DNA of 64,000 nucleotides from Sialis fuliginosa (taxonomy: Eukaryota > Arthropoda > Insecta > Megaloptera > Sialidae). The notes beneath the pieces were generated by a model. That model had not been told where the DNA came from. It ran no database searches and saw nothing but the letters and a program-made list of their open reading frames with translations. The stretch covers positions 5,706,501-5,770,500 of the forward strand of contig OY540822.1 in assembly GCA_961205875.1 (NCBI GenBank). The letters are read 5' to 3'. Below, piece after piece: positions 53,501 through 63,280 of the stretch (position 1 is its first letter; each line of letters opens with the position of its first letter). Both the position numbers and the translations under genes were made by a program.

Positions 53501-55977
53501 TATGGAAAGAAGAAACTCCTACGCTTATCAATAAAAAAGCTTTGGAAGACAAAATAAATAAGAAAAGAAAAAAGAAAGTGATTCTCCCATCTAAAGAAGA
53601 TATCAAATTATTATATAGTTATTTAAAGAAAGAAAGTAACATTTGCTTGGGGCTGTTGAGAAAAGGATTCAATAGAAATGCATGGAAGCTCCTAAGCGAA
53701 TGTACGCTTATTCTTTTACAAATTTTTAATCGACGTCGAGCTTGTGAAATTGAACGGTTGACGTTAATCGATTATCAAAACAAAGAATCTCTTGATGAAA
53801 AACTAAGTCAAGATATTTATAATAAATTATCAGAGTCGACTAGAAATTTTGCAAAACAATTTGTTCGAATAACTCTCCGGGGAAAGAAAGGCAGAGCTGT
53901 ATTTGTTTTACTTTGTCCATTTGTTGTCGAACAAATTGATATAATATTAAAATATCGGAAGCAAGCAGGTGTTACCTGTATGAATGAATTTGTATTTAGT
54001 GTCCCTAATACGAATACTTTATCAAAAAAATATATACGAGCATGCCCGTTATTGCGTCGTTTTGCAAACGATTGTGGTGCAGTAATTCCAAGTGCTTTAA
54101 GAAATACAGCACTGAGGAAACACATAGCAACATATACTTCCATATTAAATATTGAAGAAAGTCAAATTGATAGACTTGCTAATTTTATGGGTCACTATAC
54201 AGTACCTGTACCTGTAGCCGAAATGACTGATGTGTCACGTCTGTTAGTAGCAGCCATTGGTGATGATGACAGTGAAGAAAGTGATGATCAAAACAGTAAC
54301 AGTAGCGATGATGAAGATGACGGTGGTAATTTTTCTCTTATTGAGCACTCCAATACAATTGGTCCTAATACTTCTACATACAACTCTAGAGGTTCAAGGC
54401 GTCGTAGCGGCAACGGTAAGATAAAAACTTTTGATGATTAAACTTTATATTTTATCATCAAATATTTTCAGTATCTGTTGTTTATATAGAAATCTATGTT
54501 AAATTGTGGATTAATCCAATGATTAACCTTCCGATGGGCGCATGTATCCTTCAGATACTTTGTGATTTTATATTGGTTCTAACGGACACGTTTCAAAAGC
54601 TAGACCTTCCCCCTCCCACGTATCTTCCTAGCTCCTGTGGTGGTTTGTAACAGTATGCCAAGTGATTTTAAAGTGGTCAGTGGTTTTTATATATTGCTGT
54701 ATTGTATCTCACAAAGCAAAACGTACCCGTCTTTCTAAGTTTGTTGTATAAATTGTAAAAAGTTTATGCCTTGAACATTGTTCAGTAGTTTGCACAGATT
54801 GTATTTCTAAATAATTTTTTTTTTGTTGAAATTTACCAAAGTATGCATTTTTTTCAGTTTTGTTTCAACCAGTTTTTTTCAATTTATAAAAATACCATTT
54901 AGTTACCTGATATGTCATAAAACTAAATGCAAATAAAGTATTTTGAATTAATAGGTGTTTAATATGAAAATATTGAAATGTATATGTGAGATACATATGC
55001 GCCTATTCATTTAATTTTCTATACGCGCCCATCGGAAGGTTAAACATAGATTGCTGATTGTTTTCATTTATAATAATTTTAAATATCTATTTTTATAATG
55101 AGTGTTAGTTGTGAAATAAAAAATGAAATAACTTGTTATTGAAAATTAACAGTGTGAAAATATGGGGAAAATATATAAATTGTAATAATCAAAAATAAAA
55201 ATCCTGTTGAAATTAAATCAAAAATAAAAAATATTTTGTGAAAAATTGCCTTAAGAAAATATACTACTTGAAAGTGAGGTTATGTCATTTATTTATTATG
55301 TTTTCAAATGAATTTATAAAACCACTATTATATTACTACATTTTTACAAGAAATGAGAGTAAAGATAAGAAAATTACCATTTTTTTAAAAACATTCTTCA
55401 AAAAACGATAGTTCCAAAAGTCTAAGGGGCATGCTAATTAAAATTATTATAAATATGTAAAAACAATTAACAATCTATGTTGAATCATTGGATTTAACAT
55501 TACTGGCACCTAAACTGAAAGCAAATTTCTAATTTCAAATAAGTCTTATAAGTCAATATATTTGTTATGTTTTTTTAAAAGTTTGTTGCCTTATTTATTT
55601 TATATTAGTGTTAAATTCATCCATCATTAAAAACATTCTATGTAAATATCAGAAAGTATACTTTCTTATATATAATATCTGATTTGGTGTGTTATTGTAC
55701 TACATTTATAAAAAATGTATTAATATTTAAAATTTTAGATTCGTCATTAAGAAAGTTAAAAAGAGTTAAATGGTCAGACGCCGAAAAAAAGCTTATTGTA
55801 AATCATTTCGGCGATGTTATGCAGTTGCCAAAATTGCCAAGCGAAGATGCGTGTCAACAACTTATTGACAAGTATCCATCAGTATTTAAGAAGAGGGCAG
55901 CTAAACACTTAAAGTCATGGATTGACAATCAGCGACGTGCTGAAAAACGAAAACAAGATGTTTCAAAATTAAATTAA
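47469..55977 (+). CDS. Zinc-finger plus tyrosine-recombinase-like (Crypton-like) protein, 994 aa
   Basis: Coding exons 47469-47570, 48547-48799, 49792-49935, 52169-54415 and 55739-55977 have consensus splice sites, and all phases join into 995 codons including the stop. Order: acidic leader; one and a half degenerate C2H2 fingers (about 75-118); Ser/Asn-rich linker; C2H2-like CPYCKKMQSKFSRHLQLKH; C2HC-like CKHCGVYLTNTTSRIHVAKC; then a tyrosine-recombinase-like domain. The last keeps box I (RRRACEIERLTLIDY, Arg about 690), the beta-hairpin Lys (LRGKKGRAVFV, about 739), the box II Arg (LRKHIAT, about 816) and the His of FMGH (about 842). The residue about ten after FMGH, where the nucleophilic Tyr should stand, is Met. 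After an acidic S/D/E linker the last exon encodes a basic helical domain. It is probably DNA-binding and recombination-dead, so perhaps a domesticated Crypton-like protein, but a decaying transposon protein remains possible. Confidence 0.75.
48190..48400. mobile_element. PIF/Harbinger-type MITE, 211 bp
   Basis: The ends GGGTCGATCCAGACTATCG and its near-complement CGATAATCTGGATCGACCC are flanked by TAA on both sides (48187-48189 and 48401-48403). The interior repeats GGTCTCGGTCCGATCTCGCT-like phrases in both orientations. It lies in intron 1 of the recombinase-like gene. Confidence 0.75.
48547..48799 (+). CDS. Recombinase-like gene, coding exon 2: degenerate zinc fingers
   Basis: The acceptor is TTCTACAG and the donor AAAG|GTAGTT, ending in phase 1. 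The first finger FKCDQCEYSCTLQSNLSSHK has lost the final His (HKLTD instead of HxxxH). The second (FRCEQCDYSSKHKG) is cut off by the splice site. Neither should bind zinc in the classical way. Confidence 0.75.
48830..49728. other. Intron 2 of the recombinase-like gene
   Basis: Very AT-rich. Its 3' end carries a Helitron-like terminus, so much of it may be the body of that element, but no 5' end was recognised. Confidence 0.4.
49729..49760 (+). mobile_element. Helitron-like 3' terminus
   Basis: Two GC-rich hairpins (GGCGCGTAGCGCC and GGGGCAAAGCCCC) are followed directly by CTAG and T. This matches the hairpin-then-CTAG|T end of Helitrons. It lies 31 nt before the acceptor of coding exon 3. 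Confidence 0.5.
49792..49935 (+). CDS. Recombinase-like gene, coding exon 3
   Basis: The acceptor is TTTTTTTTAG and the donor ACTG|GTAAAA. Entry and exit phases (1 and 1) fit exons 2 and 4. The open frame continues to 50183, but the donor at 49936 is preferred because only it joins exon 4 in frame, as PDPTG then FSTPTSNN. Confidence 0.65.
50143..50672. mobile_element. MITE with GCAAGGTTAGTA ends
   Basis: The left end GCAAGGTTAGTATATGTATA then GGTTGCCTCATAACT is repeated inversely at the right (AGTTATGAGGCAACCTTGTA then CTTTACTAACCTTGC). The interior near the left end (TTGACCAATCAGCGGCTGCG) resembles text in the pogo MITE at 11015. It is in intron 3 of the recombinase-like gene. Confidence 0.65.
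50828..51098 (-). repeat. Dispersed repeat, copy 2
   Basis: Inverse counterpart of 5418-5690, with the shared phrase CTCCCTCGTGAAGAATTTCC and a CCCATACAC motif at the corresponding end. Confidence 0.45.
51150..51615. repeat. Inverted and direct repeats of ATTACGTATAAGAAAGTCCC
   Basis: The phrase GGGACTTTCTTATACGTAAT occurs once at about 51168-51187. Its complement ATTACGTATAAGAAAGTCCC occurs twice in direct repeat, at about 51528 and 51588. It looks like a MITE with a duplicated right end. Confidence 0.55.
51810..52040 (+). repeat. Dispersed repeat, TAGTATAAGTAAGTATAGTGAAGCCGATT family, copy 1
   Basis: Text including GACGGACACACAGACATCAT, GAAAATAGTCAAAATGGATT and GGCTTCACTATACTTACTTA recurs inversely at 61495-61745. 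The class is unknown and it is non-coding. Confidence 0.5.
52169..54415 (+). CDS. Recombinase-like gene, coding exon 4: main domain
   Basis: The acceptor is AATTACAG and the donor AACG|GTAAGA, phase 1 to phase 1, for about 749 codons without a stop. It holds the two zinc-binding motifs (CPYC...H...H near residue 340; CKHC...H...C near 425), a long helical region, and the recombinase-like core with Arg at about 690, Lys at about 739, Arg at about 816 and His at about 842. It ends in an acidic run (GDDDSEESDDQNSNSSDDED). Confidence 0.85.
54527..55039. mobile_element. piggyBac-type MITE, 513 bp
   Basis: Terminal inverted repeats CCTTCCGATGGGCGC and GCGCCCATCGGAAGG are flanked by TTAA at 54523-54526 and 55040-55043. 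This is the piggyBac target rule. It lies in intron 4 of the recombinase-like gene. Confidence 0.8.
55739..55977 (+). CDS. Recombinase-like gene, coding exon 5: basic C-terminal domain
   Basis: The acceptor AAATTTTAG supplies two bases of a split Asp codon. The frame (KRVKWSDAEKKLIVNHFGDV...KSWIDNQRRAEKRKQ) ends at TAA 55975-55977. The W...E+-A/L pattern resembles a Myb/SANT-like tail that accompanies this kind of recombinase-like protein (recalled resemblance). Confidence 0.75.
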
Positions 55978-56333
55978 GTAATCCTTAAATTAGTAATTTA
56001 CATATTTTTTTTCATCGTATCAATTTTAATTTAGTGCATTTGTTTCTTTCTTGTATCCAGCCAATGAAAAATTGCTATAGGTTATTTATAATTGGGATTT
56101 TTTTACAATATTTCTTTTGCTGGAAATTAAAGTAATGTATTGATATTTTGGTTTTCTTATTTTAATAATGTAATGAAAAATACTGGATAAATGTATTTAG
56201 TCCAAATCAGAAATAGTGACAAACGAAATTCATACTCGCCTTAATTATTAAATTATTTAAGCACCAATTGATGACAAATGATATTTTTAATAAAACACAA
56301 AAAATGCAAGGTTGTAGGATACCAAGAAATATA
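55978..56333 (+). other. Probable 3' untranslated region of the recombinase-like gene
   Basis: AATAAA at 56289-56294 is the best polyadenylation signal before the next transposon. There are no further coding features. Confidence 0.4.
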
Positions 56334-57203
56334 CCGGGTGGTCTATTTAAATTGAGACAAGTAAATATTTTAAAAACCAAGAATTTTTAGAGAAAATGTT
56401 TGGTACAAAAGTTGCAGGGTTAGGAGGGGGAAAACTAATGAATGTACAAAATTTGAACTTGAGTGTATGTTTTAAGGTCATTTTGAGGTCAACTTCATTT
56501 TTTTAAATGGAAATATATATATTTTTTTACATATTCGTATTCTACAACAAAAAGGAAATAACTTTTGTCTAAAAAGTTTTTTTTTTAAATCCCAATTTTA
56601 AGAAAAAAAAAATAATTTTTTTTTGTTAAAAATATCTGAAATTAATCTTCTAGAAAAAATGAAACTAAAAATAATGGAAATTTAAAATGTTTTATTAATG
56701 TAAATAATAAATATTCGAAGTGATAACCATCAATTTCAATACATTTTTCAACATGATAATAATTAGATATTTCAAAATAATTCGAAAGCCTAGCCAAACT
56801 GGAAAACTGAAAGCCTTTCCAAATAAATTGTTGTTATGGAAACTTGAATGGTGTAAAATATCGAAACTTTTTGGATCAAGCGCTATATGAACTACATAAG
56901 CTAACTGATGAAGAAAAAAGAAGAATGTGGTTTCAACAGGAAGGTTTTCGAAAAAACTTTTTAGACAAAAGTTATTTCCTTTTTATTGTAGAATACAAAT
57001 ATGCAAAAATATATTTAATAATATATTTCCATTTAAAAAAATGTAGTTGACCTCAAAATGACCTTAAAACACAGTCAAGTTCAATTTTTTTACATTCATT
57101 AGTTTTCCCCCTCCTATCCCTACAACTTTTGTATCAAACATTTTCTCTGAAATTCTTTAGTTTTTGAAATATTTACTTGTCTCAATATAAATAGACCACC
57201 CGG
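56334..57203. mobile_element. Tc1/IS630-type element, internally deleted, arms of about 250 bp
   Basis: The left arm begins CCGGGTGGTCTATTTAAATTG and the right arm ends with its complement (TAAATAGACCACCCGG), with TA on both sides. The arms stay complementary inward to about 56590 and 56945. Between them a short frame (56844-56943, GVKYRNFLDQALYEL...MWFQQEG) matches the pre-catalytic segment of IS630-like transposases. The rest of the transposase is gone. Confidence 0.7.
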
Positions 57204-57270
57204 TATACACAAAAATAAAAACGAAAAAAAATTAAGTTCCATTTAAATCGTCGATTCAGAGAAAAGATAA

Positions 57271-57595
57271 GTAGTAATAAGAAACTCTCCACAGAACGCT
57301 TAATTCCTCATCTTGATTCTTGCTACATTCAATCCTAAACTTATACCCACATTTTTTATAAGGGTTGTAAGATTTTGAGCAACAGCTGGTTTTTCAAACC
57401 ACATAATATTTTCATACCAGTGAGCTGTTCTCAAACCAATAATGACATTGTCAAAATTCTGTGGTTTATAAATTTCTTTAAACTCCCTGATACTGACATT
57501 AATTTGAATAATTTCTAGTTTTAAGCGGCCTAGTACACAATTTGTTGCCATACTGTATGATAAGTTCATTGTATTTGATACATTTCACAATATTA
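57271..57595 (-). pseudogene. Partial copy of the recombinase-like gene (exon 4 segment)
   Basis: The minus strand repeats positions of about 53110-53510 of the gene upstream, for example EFKEIYKPQNFDNVIIGLR and IMWFEKPAVAQNLTTLIK. A gap of about 55 nt (between ATTGTG and TACTAGG), one-base changes and a frameshift after LIK make it non-functional. It lies wholly within exon 4, so it gives no evidence of splicing. Confidence 0.85.
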
Positions 57596-57673
57596 TAATT
57601 AAATAGAATAAAAATGAACAGGAATAATTTCACAGATAATAATATTTCTTATAGGAAAGGTTCTTATGGTTTA

Positions 57674-58460
57674 CAGTAAAAGCTCTTTATTTGCGGGGTA
57701 TATGTTCCATAAATATGCCGTGAATACAGAAACCGTGAATACGGAATGGTAATTTATATGGGATTATAGGGGATACGTTCCTAGGTGACAAAATAAATAA
57801 ACAAATACAATATAAAAAAATCAATTTAATTGAAGTTTTTGACCATATTGATTAATTATTATTTTCAGGCTTAGGCAATGGTTTAAAGAATTTTGTAATT
57901 TTTTCTTGCTTGGCAGTTTTTAAAAGCTCCTTCAATTCAGACTGATATTCAGCAGTGGCATTAACAATTTGTCTCTTAAAAATAAGACTTCATTCCATAG
58001 ACGGATCAATTTTCATAAAGAAATCACAAAGCTCATTTGCCATTCTTAAACCTTCACTAAGATTTTTCAAATTAAATGTCACGTTTCCAGTGCTTGTTGA
58101 AGCCTCTTCTTCAATGGGCTGTGAATTTAACATTTTCTCCAAGTCAGTTTCAGTCAAATCTTCATCTTGCGATTCAAGCAATTCCTGAATGTCACAATAC
58201 ATCCCATACATCCTTAACAACATACTTTAGGCAAAGTTGTAATAAGGTCTATTTTACTTTTTTATTAGTCCATTTGACGGCGTTTACAAAGGATATTGGG
58301 TTGGATACCTATTGGAATCCTTTTTATTATTATGTATGTACTGATTAGATCCGCGAATAAAGAAATCTTTAGCCGCGAATATAGGAATTGGGTCGCATTT
58401 TTTTAATCCGCGAATAGTGAAAACGCGAATGAAGGAAGCGCGAATAAGGAGCTTTTACTG
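57674..58460 (-). mobile_element. Tigger/pogo-type relic
   Basis: The ends CAGTAAAAGCTCTTTATTTG (57674) and the complement of TACAGTAAAAGCTCCTTATT (ending 58460) are flanked by TA. Subterminal GCGAATA/CCGTGAATA words repeat at both ends. A transposase C-terminal fragment lies on the minus strand. It is internally deleted. Confidence 0.8.
57858..58223 (-). pseudogene. Tigger-type transposase, C-terminal fragment
   Basis: The minus strand encodes ESQDEDLTETDLEKML, FNLKNLSEGLRMANELCDFF and KIDPSMER-like text, then after a frameshift about residue 78 a lysine-rich tail ending KFFKPLP. The LTLKKLSEILRxAExLxxxxxxxDPxxER pattern is typical of the Tigger C-terminus. The catalytic domain is absent. 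Confidence 0.65.
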
Positions 58461-58473
58461 TATATCTAAAATG

Positions 58474-58772
58474 AATAGTTCAAGAATGGGAGACGTTCAA
58501 AGTTAAAACATGAAAATGACGTATTTTGATAATATCGCAATATGCCTCGGTCATCTTTTTAATTTAAATACCGGTATTAAACGGTTAACCAAAATTTTCC
58601 CAAAAATATCACGGTTTAACTAGACACTATTGGAAAGCTAATCACATATTAAAACATAATTTTCACTTTAAGTTGTAATTAAAGGGGGATACTAAACGAG
58701 GCATATATGTCACATTATCAAAATATGACATTTTTGTTTAAACTTTACACGTCTCCCACTCTTGAACTATTA
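58474..58772. mobile_element. MITE with AATAGTTCAAGANTGGGAGACG ends
   Basis: The left end AATAGTTCAAGAATGGGAGA is matched inversely at 58747-58772. The arms extend inward through ATTTTGATAATATNGCA and CGAGGCATAT-type text for about 85 bp. There is no coding sequence. Confidence 0.65.
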
Positions 58773-59892
58773 ATTTCAGATACATACCTAGCGTAGAAAC
58801 TTTTATAGAAAATTTTATTATCTGAAATTATTTCTGTTCACTTTTACATTATTTTACATTGTGTTCAGTCTGAGTCAAAAATAATGTAAATCTAGATGCA
58901 ATGAACGATCAAAATCAAATTATCAATTATTCACTTTAAATGCATATAAGAAAGTCAAATTGGTTTAAATACTACATAAACTATAAAAATACTTTTGTTT
59001 AAAACCTTATTTCCCATTATTGACTGTTATTTTAGAATTTTAGCCAAAAAATTAATATTTGTGTTGATAATACGAAAAAATTTTATTCTGAATTCATCTG
59101 TCAGATATAAAAACAAAATAAGTATTTTATTGTTATAAATGACATATATTAAAATATTTTTAAATAACACTATTTAGAACATATGTGGAACATACAAATG
59201 TAATGAAAATAACAATATTAGTACTTCATATGCTTACATATATAAAAAAATATGTAATAGAAACATTTTTATGATACTTGTTGCCAAATATGTAAGTGAC
59301 GTGTTGTGAAAATTTCAGATTTTTCTCGATGCTTGAACCATGTGTTTTATTGGACTTTAACCGTAAATACACCATTCTGCCATAAGAGCCCATGTTAATT
59401 TAAAAAAATAATAACTTTGAAACTATGTTGTAAAACCTTTTGAAATTTTGTGTGGGCACTTAAGATTTATAAAGGAATAACTTCTCCAAATTTCAACTAT
59501 TTCTCGTGGAAATTAGATACCTGCCATACATCCTTAAATCAATAATTTAAACGGAACTTTTTATTTTTTTTGGAAACCTAAAACCTTGTTTTTTGATGTT
59601 TTATTAAGGAAATCATTTGTCATCGATTGGGGCTAAAATAATAGAAGCGAAAACCATTTCCATTGAAAATTTTAATTTGGCTGGCCTAGTTTTCTAGGTG
59701 GCAAATATAACATATTTGCCACCTTGTTTCTTATTTCTTCGTTTAAATTAATAATTGATATAATATTTTAATGATCACTAGTAGAATAGTCTTACTAGTA
59801 GCTAATACATCTAAACCTAACGTGGCGGTATCGCTGCAGCACCATACTGTAACGCTCACCTCTACATTGTTGATTTTATCATCATATTTACC
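58773..59892. other. AT-rich intergenic stretch
   Basis: No gene was recognised. A short palindrome GGTGGCAAATATAACATATTTGCCACC lies at about 59697-59723 (27 bp, mentioned once as a unit), and could be a small hairpin. Confidence 0.4.
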
Positions 59893-60210
59893 ATATATAT
59901 AATACTCCTATACGGCCAGCAGTCCATTTGAGCCTGTAAGAGGAATGTGATACATCAGAGTGAGATGCAGATAAGTACTGTCTCTCAAATACGCATGCGC
60001 GGCACGGTACAATTTGAAGTCAAGTTTTAGATTTCAATTCGCTTTTCAACTTATTAATTAGAAAATACGCTCATAATGTTTCGGCATGGAATGGTGAACA
60101 CGAGCTTGCGCAGTAGGACGCGGACGGGTACTTCTGTGCGAGTGAGAAACGATTGTCTGCACTCTAGTGTTGTATCTCTCGGCTGGCTATATAGGAGTAT
60201 TACATATATG
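59893..60210. mobile_element. MITE with ATACTCCTATACGGCCAGC ends
   Basis: The left end CATATATATAATACTCCTAT then ACGGCCAGC is matched inversely at the right (GGCTGGCTATATAGGAGTAT then TACATATATG). The interior holds CpG-rich patches (CATGCGCGGCACGGTAC). Confidence 0.6.
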
Positions 60211-60263
60211 ATTTTTACATTTAGCAAGAATACTATACCTAAATAAATATAAATAAAATACAG

Positions 60264-60971
60264 CAGCCATGGGCGCCCGGAGGGGGGTGCAAGGAGGTGC
60301 ACTTGCACCCCCCTGTCAAAAAAGAAAAAACACATGAAAAAATTAAGAAATACAATTTTTATTTTAAAATTCACTCTTTGAATAACAGTTTAAGTCGCCT
60401 TGGTTGTTGTCCAACCATTAAATGTACCTCTTTGATCTTATAATACTTGATGAAAATTACGTTTCATCAAAAAATATGACGCGAATAAGAGGTCTACACA
60501 ATATTTGTGCCTTATTAAATCCTGTTGTAATATTTTGGCACAAAACTTTAACAAAAAAAATTTTGACTCATTATTATACCAATCGACTAACAGCTTCGAA
60601 CTATGACTAAATGAAAGTTTATATATTTTTCTATTGAAAAATACATTTTTGCCATGTCAATGCCTGGCACAAAACTTTTTATTTTTCTCAAAGGCTATAG
60701 CCAGGTAAGCATTCAAAATCGGCCTTTGCATAAATTTGGCTAATTTTTTTTTTTTTGAAGTCACATTCTATGTAACTTTTAACCTGACCAAATATTAGCT
60801 TTCAAAAAAATATAGTTTTCGAAAAAAAAATTATTTTGTGATTATCCTCACAGGCGAAGATGCGTTCCACAGATGCATATTAAAATACCCGCGTGATATG
60901 AATTTTAAATAAATTTAATTTTATATTCTTAGTGCACTCCTCTGAAAGAAATCCTGCCGGCGCCCATGACT
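60264..60971. mobile_element. MITE with CAGYCATGGGCGCC ends
   Basis: The left end CAGCCATGGGCGCCCGG and the right end CCGGCGCCCATGACTG are inverted repeats. Just inside the left end is a short palindrome, GGGGGGTGCAAGGAGGTGCA facing TTGCACCCCCC. No clear target duplication was found. Confidence 0.5.
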
Positions 60972-61054
60972 GTAGCTGCATCGCTTGTACAGTAACCAAA
61001 GATATTAAGTTACTATTATGAATAATTTTATCATTTTAAATAAAGAAGTAAAAC

Positions 61055-61288
61055 CATAGACATAAAGAATGGACTGCGTATCTGACTCGAAAACAGAGTC
61101 GTGTCAAAAGAAAGAGATAGAAAATGGTTTGAGATACACTTGTCCTTTTTTAAACACTTGTCCTTTTCATTCTTATTAGAAAAAGAGATAGATATATCCC
61201 AAATGCCACCGCATCTCTCTTACTGGTTTGGAAAAATGTTACACCATTATATTAATACAGAATGCGTGGTCCATGCTCTATGTCTATG
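61055..61288. mobile_element. MITE, short member of the ACATAGANAATGGAC family
   Basis: The left end CATAGACATAAAGAATGGAC and the right end GTCCATGCTCTATGTCTATG are inverted repeats. Internal phrases (TCTGACTCGAAAACAGAGTC) match 2840-2860 in inverse orientation. Confidence 0.7.
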
Positions 61289-61494
61289 AGTAAAACATTT
61301 TTTAAGGCAATGAAAAAAGTTATAAATTTGCAAATACATATTAATTTTGTTTATTAATGTTTTCACGCATTATTCAAATTTCATGTTAACAACTATCTGT
61401 ATTTGCCAAAAAAGTAATGCAATAATGTATTTTAATTTTATTTAAATACACTTACACTTTTATTAATTTCTATTCAATTGTTTTGTTTTTTTAC

Positions 61495-61760
61495 TTTCTT
61501 ATACCATGTATATGAAATATAGATACAGTATAAAAAGTAAGTATAGTGAAGACGATTTTTTTCGAAATCCGGATTTTGATGGAATTATCCATTTTGACCT
61601 TCCCTGAATCCATTCTGACTATTTTCGCCATGATGTCTGTGTGTCTACCTGTAAGCGCTGTAACTCAAATACGACAAATCGTAGAAGGGTGAAATTTTAT
61701 ACTTAAGATTAATTTTTGTCTGAGAAGAAAACGATCTTTCAACCGGATTTTCTAGTTTTC
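61495..61760 (-). repeat. Dispersed repeat, AAGTAAGTATAGTGAAG family, copy 2
   Basis: Inverse counterpart of 51810-52040, with AAGTAAGTATAGTGAAGACG, ATGATGTCTGTGTGTCTACC and GTCTGAGAAGAAAACGATCT. Non-coding. Confidence 0.5.
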
Positions 61761-61820
61761 TACGGAAACCTAAAAAAGAGCTAAGAATTAAGGTTGAAAT
61801 TTCATCCTTTAGGATTACAT

Positions 61821-61966
61821 TGTTATGATTTTATTGTGCAACAAACATTATACAACTGCCTTCAACAAGACTTATCTTTACACTGTGTCGCTTAAGACTA
61901 ACTTATAACTAACATCACACCACACGGTGTACCAATCTATTTTTGTAATTATATATATATTCAACA
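61821..61966 (-). repeat. LTR of the rearranged copia derivative
   Basis: On the minus strand this 146-bp LTR begins TGTTGAATATATATATAA and ends AAATCATAACA. A purine tract (AAGGGGGGA) precedes it, as a polypurine tract should. The last 71 bp recur in plus orientation at 63267-63337. Confidence 0.75.
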
Positions 61967-62653
61967 TCCCCCCTTAATTACAAATTCATCCCCTTTTTTA
62001 ATTTTAATTTTATATAAACTAAACAGTCTTAAGCATGATTTTTTATGTTCATTAAACTTAACGTAACTTAATGCCTTTGTGAATATATCAGCAGGTTGAG
62101 ATTCACTTGCACAATAGTTTATACTTATTAGTCCTTCTTGATACTTATCGCTTATATAATGATATCTGACATCTATGTGTTTGCTTCGTTTATTCACTAT
62201 TCCATTTTTAATAAGTGATATGGCACTTTGATTGTCTAAATACATTTTTGCAGGAATTTTCACATCACGAAGATCTTCTAGTAAAGTTTTTAAGTATAAA
62301 AGTTCTTTACAGCATTCTGCAGCGGCAATATATTCTGCTTCTGTAGTTGACAGTGAAACTATTGGTTGTTTACGAGAACACCATGCTATCAGTCCTCCAC
62401 AGTACATTATCACATATCCTGTAGTACTCTTACGTGTTTCAATGTCTCCTGCATAATCTGAGTCACAATATGCAACAAGTTCTTCAGCTTGATTTTTTTC
62501 ATAAACAATACTTGATCTATTACCATTAATATATTTAAAGATTCTTTTTACATTAGCAATGTCTTGACCAGTTGGATTTTCAACATGTCTGCTTGCGAAA
62601 TTGACTGCAAATGCTAAGTCTGGTCTAGTTTTATTAGCTAAATATAACAGGAT
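61961..62653 (-). pseudogene. Copia pol fragment: reverse transcriptase end and RNase H
   Basis: The minus strand reads ILLYLANKTRPDLAFAVNFA, then the RNase H landmarks YCDSDYAGDIETRKSTTGYV, LSTTEAEYIAAAECCKEL, YLDNQSAISL and SKHIDVRYHYI. It ends inside the LTR at 61961. Everything before the ILLYLA motif is absent, since the sequence switches to a plus-strand leader at about 62653. It belongs to a different copia family from the element at 39047. Confidence 0.85.
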
Positions 62654-62668
62654 ATGGGCCCAGAACTT
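62654..62668 (+). promoter_or_regulatory. Copia primer binding site (half-tRNA type)
   Basis: ATATGGGCCCAGAAC contains ATGGGCCCAG, the complement of the anticodon-stem region of initiator methionine tRNA. Drosophila copia primes from that internal site (family knowledge). It marks the start of the plus-strand leader that runs to the gag ATG at 62996. Confidence 0.5.
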
Positions 62669-62995
62669 ACTCTGGAATAAAATAAAATTTAAAAACGCTT
62701 GTATGGTAGAAGCATTAAAAAAGGAGTGAACAGTGACTGAAACGAATGTGTGAATTAAAAAAATTAAAATAGTGTGAAAAAGTAACAATTAAAACAAAGG
62801 TGAAGTGATGGTGCAACAGTAAAATAAAAATTAAAACAGAAGTAAAGAAATTAAAAAGTGGACATAAAATAAAATAAAATAGATAATTAAAAGTTAAAAT
62901 AATAAATAAAAAAGTTAAAAATAAAACAGACAACAAAGAAATTCAAAAAGGCTATAATAAGAAATTTAAGACAATTAAAAATTAAAAAAATTAAA

Positions 62996-63280
62996 ATGGA
63001 AAACGAAATTGCACACATTGAAAAATTGAAAGACAATTCCAGTTATCAACTGTGGAAATTTCAAATAGTTATATTATTCAAAGCAAGTAGTTTATTTGAA
63101 ATAGTCAATGGTGAAAATAAATTCGTAGATTGTCAGAGTGAAAAAAGTAAAAATGACTGGAAAAGTAAAGATGCCAAAGCCCAGAAGTTGATTATTACTA
63201 CAATAAACCGTCAACCTCTCGCACATTTACTGAACTGCACTACAGCCGAAGAAACAATTTATGAAAGTGATACAGTGTAA
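62996..63280 (+). pseudogene. Copia gag N-terminal fragment
   Basis: MENEIAHIEKLKDNSSYQLW plus KFQIVILFKASSLFEIVNG is a copia Gag start (L-x-G/N-x-N-Y-x-x-W). The frame is lost at about 63265, where LTR sequence begins, so the last residues before the TAA are LTR-encoded. Confidence 0.75.

Noticed and set aside
59697..59723. Palindrome near 59700 as a terminator or RNA gene
   Set aside because: It stands alone, has no run of T and no neighbouring gene.
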